A DNA stretch of 64,000 nucleotides from Alteromonas sp. 5E99-2. Its GTDB lineage: Bacteria > Pseudomonadota > Gammaproteobacteria > Enterobacterales > Alteromonadaceae. Shown here one piece after another: positions 60,136-64,000 of the stretch. Within the stretch, counting starts at the first letter, position 1, and the number at the start of each line of letters is the position of its first letter. The position numbers were made by a program, and so were the translations under genes. The notes under the pieces were generated by a model. It was given only the letters and a program-made list of their open reading frames with translations. It had not been told where the DNA came from and made no database searches. The stretch covers positions 41,854 through 105,853 of the forward strand of contig NZ_JAFNJE010000014.1 in NCBI RefSeq assembly GCF_017368475.1. Direction: 5' to 3'.

Positions 60136-60152
<17 letters not shown>
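59601..60152 (+). CDS. Topoisomerase-type C4 zinc-finger protein (YrdD-like)
   Basis: 183 residues with four zinc-ribbon units: CPECKGELLIKNG...GCRNYPACEF, CPQCNEVLQIKKG...GCSAYPSCDY, CPLCKKGQLMEKT...SCTDYPNCRY, and a degenerate CPKCDWLILIKK...CPQKTC. These match the C-terminal fingers of topoisomerase I without its catalytic domain. It is a stand-alone DNA-binding protein. An upstream TTG (59586) is in frame; I prefer the ATG at 59601, though no clear ribosome site is seen. Its 3' end overlaps tsaC by 17 bases. Confidence 0.9.
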
Positions 60153-61631
<1,479 letters not shown>

Positions 61632-61676
61632 TTTTTGTTGAAATAAGTTAAATTTTTGCGGTATATCAAATGAATG

Positions 61677-61712
61677 TGTGTATTTATGTTCTATATTTAT
61701 ATTGAATACACA
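61677..61712. promoter_or_regulatory. Inverted repeat upstream of ompW
   Basis: TGTGTATT (61677-61684) and AATACACA (61705-61712), 20 bases apart, directly before the ompW ribosome site (AAGGTG). It could be an operator; no regulator is recognised and the arms are AT-rich. Confidence 0.3.
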
Positions 61713-61729
61713 GATAATGAAGGTGACGC

Positions 61730-62401
61730 ATGAAAAAGTTTAAGTTATCGCTACTTGTTGTTAGCTTGATGTTTGGCACTCAAACTATTGCTTATGAAAA
61801 AGGTGATTGGGTTGTAAGGGCTGGGCTAACATCAGTGGTTCCAGATGAAAGTAGTTCGAATATCCTTTTAGGAGGTCAAGATTTAGGCGTTGGTTTGACG
61901 GTAGACAACAATACTCAATTAGGTATTAATTTGGCGTATTTTTTAACCGACAAAATTAATGTTGAGTTGTTAGCGGCAACGCCTTTTACCCATGATGTGA
62001 ATTTTTCTGTTACAGATCCTTTAGGTACGGGAAATCAGCTTGGCGAGGTTACACAGCTACCGCCTTCATTATTGGTTAATTATTACTTTTTAGGAGCCGA
62101 TTCTCCAGTACAACCGTATGTGGGGATAGGGTTAAATTATACTTTGTTCTTTGATGATAGCTTTACTGATGCGAACAAAGCTGCGGGTTTGAATGATTTA
62201 TCCCTCGATAATTCTTTTGGTGTTAGTGCGCAATTAGGATTTGATGTTCCGATTAATGATAAATGGCACATTAATGGTTCAGTGCGTTGGATCGATATAG
62301 ATACAGAAGCATCTTTCAACCTTAATGGTACGTCGGGCCGAGTGGCCGATATTGAAATAGATCCATTTGTCTACAGTATTTTGATTGGTTATACCTTTTA
62401 A
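61730..62401 (+). CDS. ompW: Outer-membrane beta-barrel protein OmpW
   Basis: 223 residues. The signal peptide runs to about residue 22 (TIAYEKGDW). WVVRAGLTSVVPDESS, LGINLAYFLTDKINVELLAATPFTHDV and the C-terminal phenylalanine (ILIGYTF) are typical of the eight-stranded OmpW barrel. The C-terminal Phe is the BAM recognition residue. It carries small hydrophobic molecules across the outer membrane. It is apparently monocistronic. Confidence 0.95.
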   Translation: MKKFKLSLLVVSLMFGTQTIAYEKGDWVVRAGLTSVVPDESSSNILLGGQDLGVGLTVDNNTQLGINLAYFLTDKINVELLAATPFTHDVNFSVTDPLGTGNQLGEVTQLPPSLLVNYYFLGADSPVQPYVGIGLNYTLFFDDSFTDANKAAGLNDLSLDNSFGVSAQLGFDVPINDKWHINGSVRWIDIDTEASFNLNGTSGRVADIEIDPFVYSILIGYTF

Positions 62402-62525
62402 TTGATATAACAAAAACCGCAATAAATATAGCGCTGGTTTAATTAGGTGACTTTTAAGCTGGCGCTTTCCGCCTCGCTTCGATTATTATTTGCTATTAAG
62501 TATTTTTTAGCGGCTACGCCACAGT

Positions 62526-63341
62526 ATGAAAAAGTTCGTTGTATACGGTAATCCAATCAAACAATCCCTATCTCCTGTTATTCACAATGATTTTGCTCTT
62601 CAGGCCAATATAAAAATTAGCTACGAAAAGCAACTTTCCCAGCCTGAAATTTTTAAAACTGACTTAGCAAGCTTTTTCGAACAAGAAAACGCCGTTGGTT
62701 GTAATGTGACGGCTCCGTTCAAAGAGCAAGCTTATCAATTTGCAGATCAAGCTTTTGGTACTGCAAAAGACGCAAAAGCGGCAAATACGCTTCACAGTAT
62801 TAATGGTCATATAGAAGCTCACAATACCGATGGCCCAGGTTTGGTAAATGACGTGACGAGGCTAATCGGCTCTATTTCTGGTAGCAGAATATTGCTTTTG
62901 GGCGCAGGTGGGGCGGCCAGAGGGGTAATGCGAACTCTATTAGATCAGGGAGTGGAGAGCTTGACCATAGCAAATAGAACCATAGCAAAAGCAAACGATT
63001 TAGTGAGTATGGCTGATAGCAACCGTATCTTTGCAAGTACTTTGTCAGAATTAAACGATAGCTTCGACATAGTTATTAATAGTACATCAGCGAGTTTATC
63101 CGGAAATGCACTAGATTTAGGTGGGTTGAAGTTTAACGGAACGACACTAACTTACGATATGAGTTATAAGGCAGAGCAAACACCTTTTTTAGTGTCTGCC
63201 CAACAACAAGGTAGCCGTATGTGCGCTGATGGATTAGGTATGCTAATTGGTCAGGCGGCAGTCTCATTTACTATTTGGACGGGGTTTGAGCCTGATACCG
63301 AATCGTTAATTAAGACGCTTCGTCAAGGTATGCTTGCTTAA
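62526..63341 (+). CDS. aroE: Shikimate dehydrogenase (NADP+)
   Basis: 271 residues. VYGNPIKQSLSPVIHNDFA and GCNVTAPFKEQAY (shikimate site), LLGAGGAARGVM (NADP loop) and ANRT are intact. It reduces 3-dehydroshikimate in aromatic amino acid synthesis. Its 3' end overlaps the convergent gamma carbonic anhydrase-like gene by 32 bases. The 124 bases before it, after ompW, hold no gene or clear terminator. Confidence 0.97.
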   Translation: MKKFVVYGNPIKQSLSPVIHNDFALQANIKISYEKQLSQPEIFKTDLASFFEQENAVGCNVTAPFKEQAYQFADQAFGTAKDAKAANTLHSINGHIEAHNTDGPGLVNDVTRLIGSISGSRILLLGAGGAARGVMRTLLDQGVESLTIANRTIAKANDLVSMADSNRIFASTLSELNDSFDIVINSTSASLSGNALDLGGLKFNGTTLTYDMSYKAEQTPFLVSAQQQGSRMCADGLGMLIGQAAVSFTIWTGFEPDTESLIKTLRQGMLA

Positions 63342-63840
63342 GTGTCACATAGTTTTGGGCTGACGTTTTTAAAAACGTCAGTTCTTTTTCTGTGAGCTTC
63401 CGTTTTTGTACCATAGGGTTGCCTACATATAAATAACCACTCTTAAGGACCTTATTAGGCGGGACCAATGTTCCGGCGCCAATAAATACATCGTCTTCTA
63501 CAACAACACCATCCATGACTATGGCACCCATGCCTACCAGAATACGATTTTTAAGAATACATCCGTGTAACATGCATTTATGACCAACAGTAACATCGTT
63601 GCCAATAATCAATGGGAAACCATCGGGGTTGTCAGGGTAAGCACGGCTAACGTGTAAAACAGTAGCGTCTTGTATATTAGTTCTTTTACCAATGCGAATA
63701 TGGTTAACATCACCGCGAGCTGCCACCAGTGGCCAAATACTCGCGTCTTCATCTATATGTATGTCGCCAACTAATACTGCGGACGTATGAACATAGACCC
63801 GCTCTTTAATAAGCGGAATAAAGCCATTGAAGTTTTCCAT
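63310..63840 (-). CDS. Gamma carbonic anhydrase-like protein (YrdA family)
   Basis: 176 residues forming a left-handed beta helix of hexapeptide repeats (WPLVAARGDVNHIRIG, NIQDATVLHV, VTVGHKCMLHGC, RILVGMGAIVMDGVVV). Histidines in the DATVLHV, GHKCMLHG segments match the trimeric zinc site of gamma-class carbonic anhydrases. Activity in YrdA proteins is not well shown. As in E. coli it stands between aroE and an rRNA operon. Confidence 0.93.
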   Translation of the reverse strand: MENFNGFIPLIKERVYVHTSAVLVGDIHIDEDASIWPLVAARGDVNHIRIGKRTNIQDATVLHVSRAYPDNPDGFPLIIGNDVTVGHKCMLHGCILKNRILVGMGAIVMDGVVVEDDVFIGAGTLVPPNKVLKSGYLYVGNPMVQKRKLTEKELTFLKTSAQNYVTLKQAYLDEAS

Positions 63841-63907
63841 AATACCTATCGTTAATTCATATTTTAAACAATAAGTATAATAGTCTTAAATTCTTTTATA
63901 AATAGGG

Positions 63908-63935
63908 TTGACGCCTCCCATATATTCTGTAGAAT
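63908..63935 (+). promoter_or_regulatory. rRNA operon P1 promoter; leader runs off the window edge
   Basis: -35 TTGACG (63908-63913), 16-base spacer, -10 TAGAAT (63930-63935), then the GC-rich discriminator GCGCCTCCG typical of stringently controlled rrn P1 promoters. An AT-rich UP-like stretch lies upstream (63851-63903). The start would be near 63942. The remaining bases are rRNA leader; the 16S gene must begin beyond the window, as rrnD follows yrdA in E. coli. Confidence 0.82.
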
Positions 63936-64000
63936 GCGCCTCCGCTTCGACAGGTAAATGACTCAACGAGTTGGGTTTAGGGATCAGTCAAGCAAGTAAG

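Noticed and set aside
63936..64000. Start of the 16S rRNA gene
   Set aside because: The last bases are rRNA leader only; the 16S 5' sequence does not appear before the window ends.

Overview
The window carries 64 kb of gammaproteobacterial chromosome around the replication origin. Gene order (rpmH-rnpA-yidD-yidC-mnmE, dnaA-dnaN-recF-gyrB, mnmG-rsmG-parA-parB-atp operon, def-fmt-rsmB-trkA, dprA-smg-tsaC-hemF-aroE), the AT-rich composition and protein features such as a DUF2489 protein beside YihI suggest a marine Alteromonadales species, probably Alteromonadaceae (Glaciecola/Alteromonas-like). This placement is inference; no rRNA gene body is present.

Layout. (1) 1-13.1 kb: most of an aryl polyene (APE)-type pigment cluster. 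A plus-strand arm (MMPL exporter, cut by the window edge; ketoreductase; a periplasmic protein made of two repeats) converges on a nine-gene minus-strand operon: ketosynthase, chain-length-factor-like ketosynthase, halogenase-family flavoprotein, membrane protein, ApeI hotdog dehydratase, GT2 glycosyltransferase, acyltransferase, ApeP hotdog dehydratase, second ketosynthase. A 4'-phosphopantetheinyl transferase and an esterase-like lipoprotein lie divergently. The acyl carrier proteins and starter-activating ligase are not here and probably lie beyond the left edge. (2) 13.3-15.9 kb: OmpA-like lipoprotein, HD-GYP protein, DTW-domain tRNA modification enzyme. (3) 15.9-22.8 kb: complete ATP synthase operon atpIBEFHAGDC. 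(4) 22.9-27.2 kb: parB, parA, rsmG, mnmG. (5) 27.25-27.9 kb: an E. coli-like oriC with several DnaA boxes and an AT-rich unwinding element. Beyond it dnaC- and dnaT-like helicase-loading genes sit between oriC and mioC. (6) 29.4-34.1 kb: mioC, mnmE, yajQ, yidC, yidD, rnpA, rpmH. (7) 34.65-40.8 kb: dnaA, dnaN, recF with two internal parS sites, gyrB. (8) 41-50.7 kb: glycyl-tRNA synthetase genes, DUF2489, yihI, cytochrome c4, engB, polA. (9) 51-64 kb: trkH, trkA-rsmB-fmt-def, a LysM protein, the dprA-hemF run, ompW, aroE, a gamma carbonic anhydrase-like gene, and an rRNA P1 promoter at the right edge.

The least explained structures are non-coding. Between polA and engB, where E. coli keeps the Spot 42 gene spf, there are four head-to-tail 145-bp units. 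Each ends in a Rho-independent terminator on the polA strand, and paired sites change in compensatory or strand-specific wobble fashion, so I read them as a tandem small-RNA family. Between cytochrome c4 and yihI, the position and orientation of csrC in E. coli, a second candidate RNA has a strong terminator and a GUCAGGAUGAC hairpin of the CsrA-binding type. A structured element of about 100 nt, a three-way junction ending in a T-run, separates dnaC from oriC.
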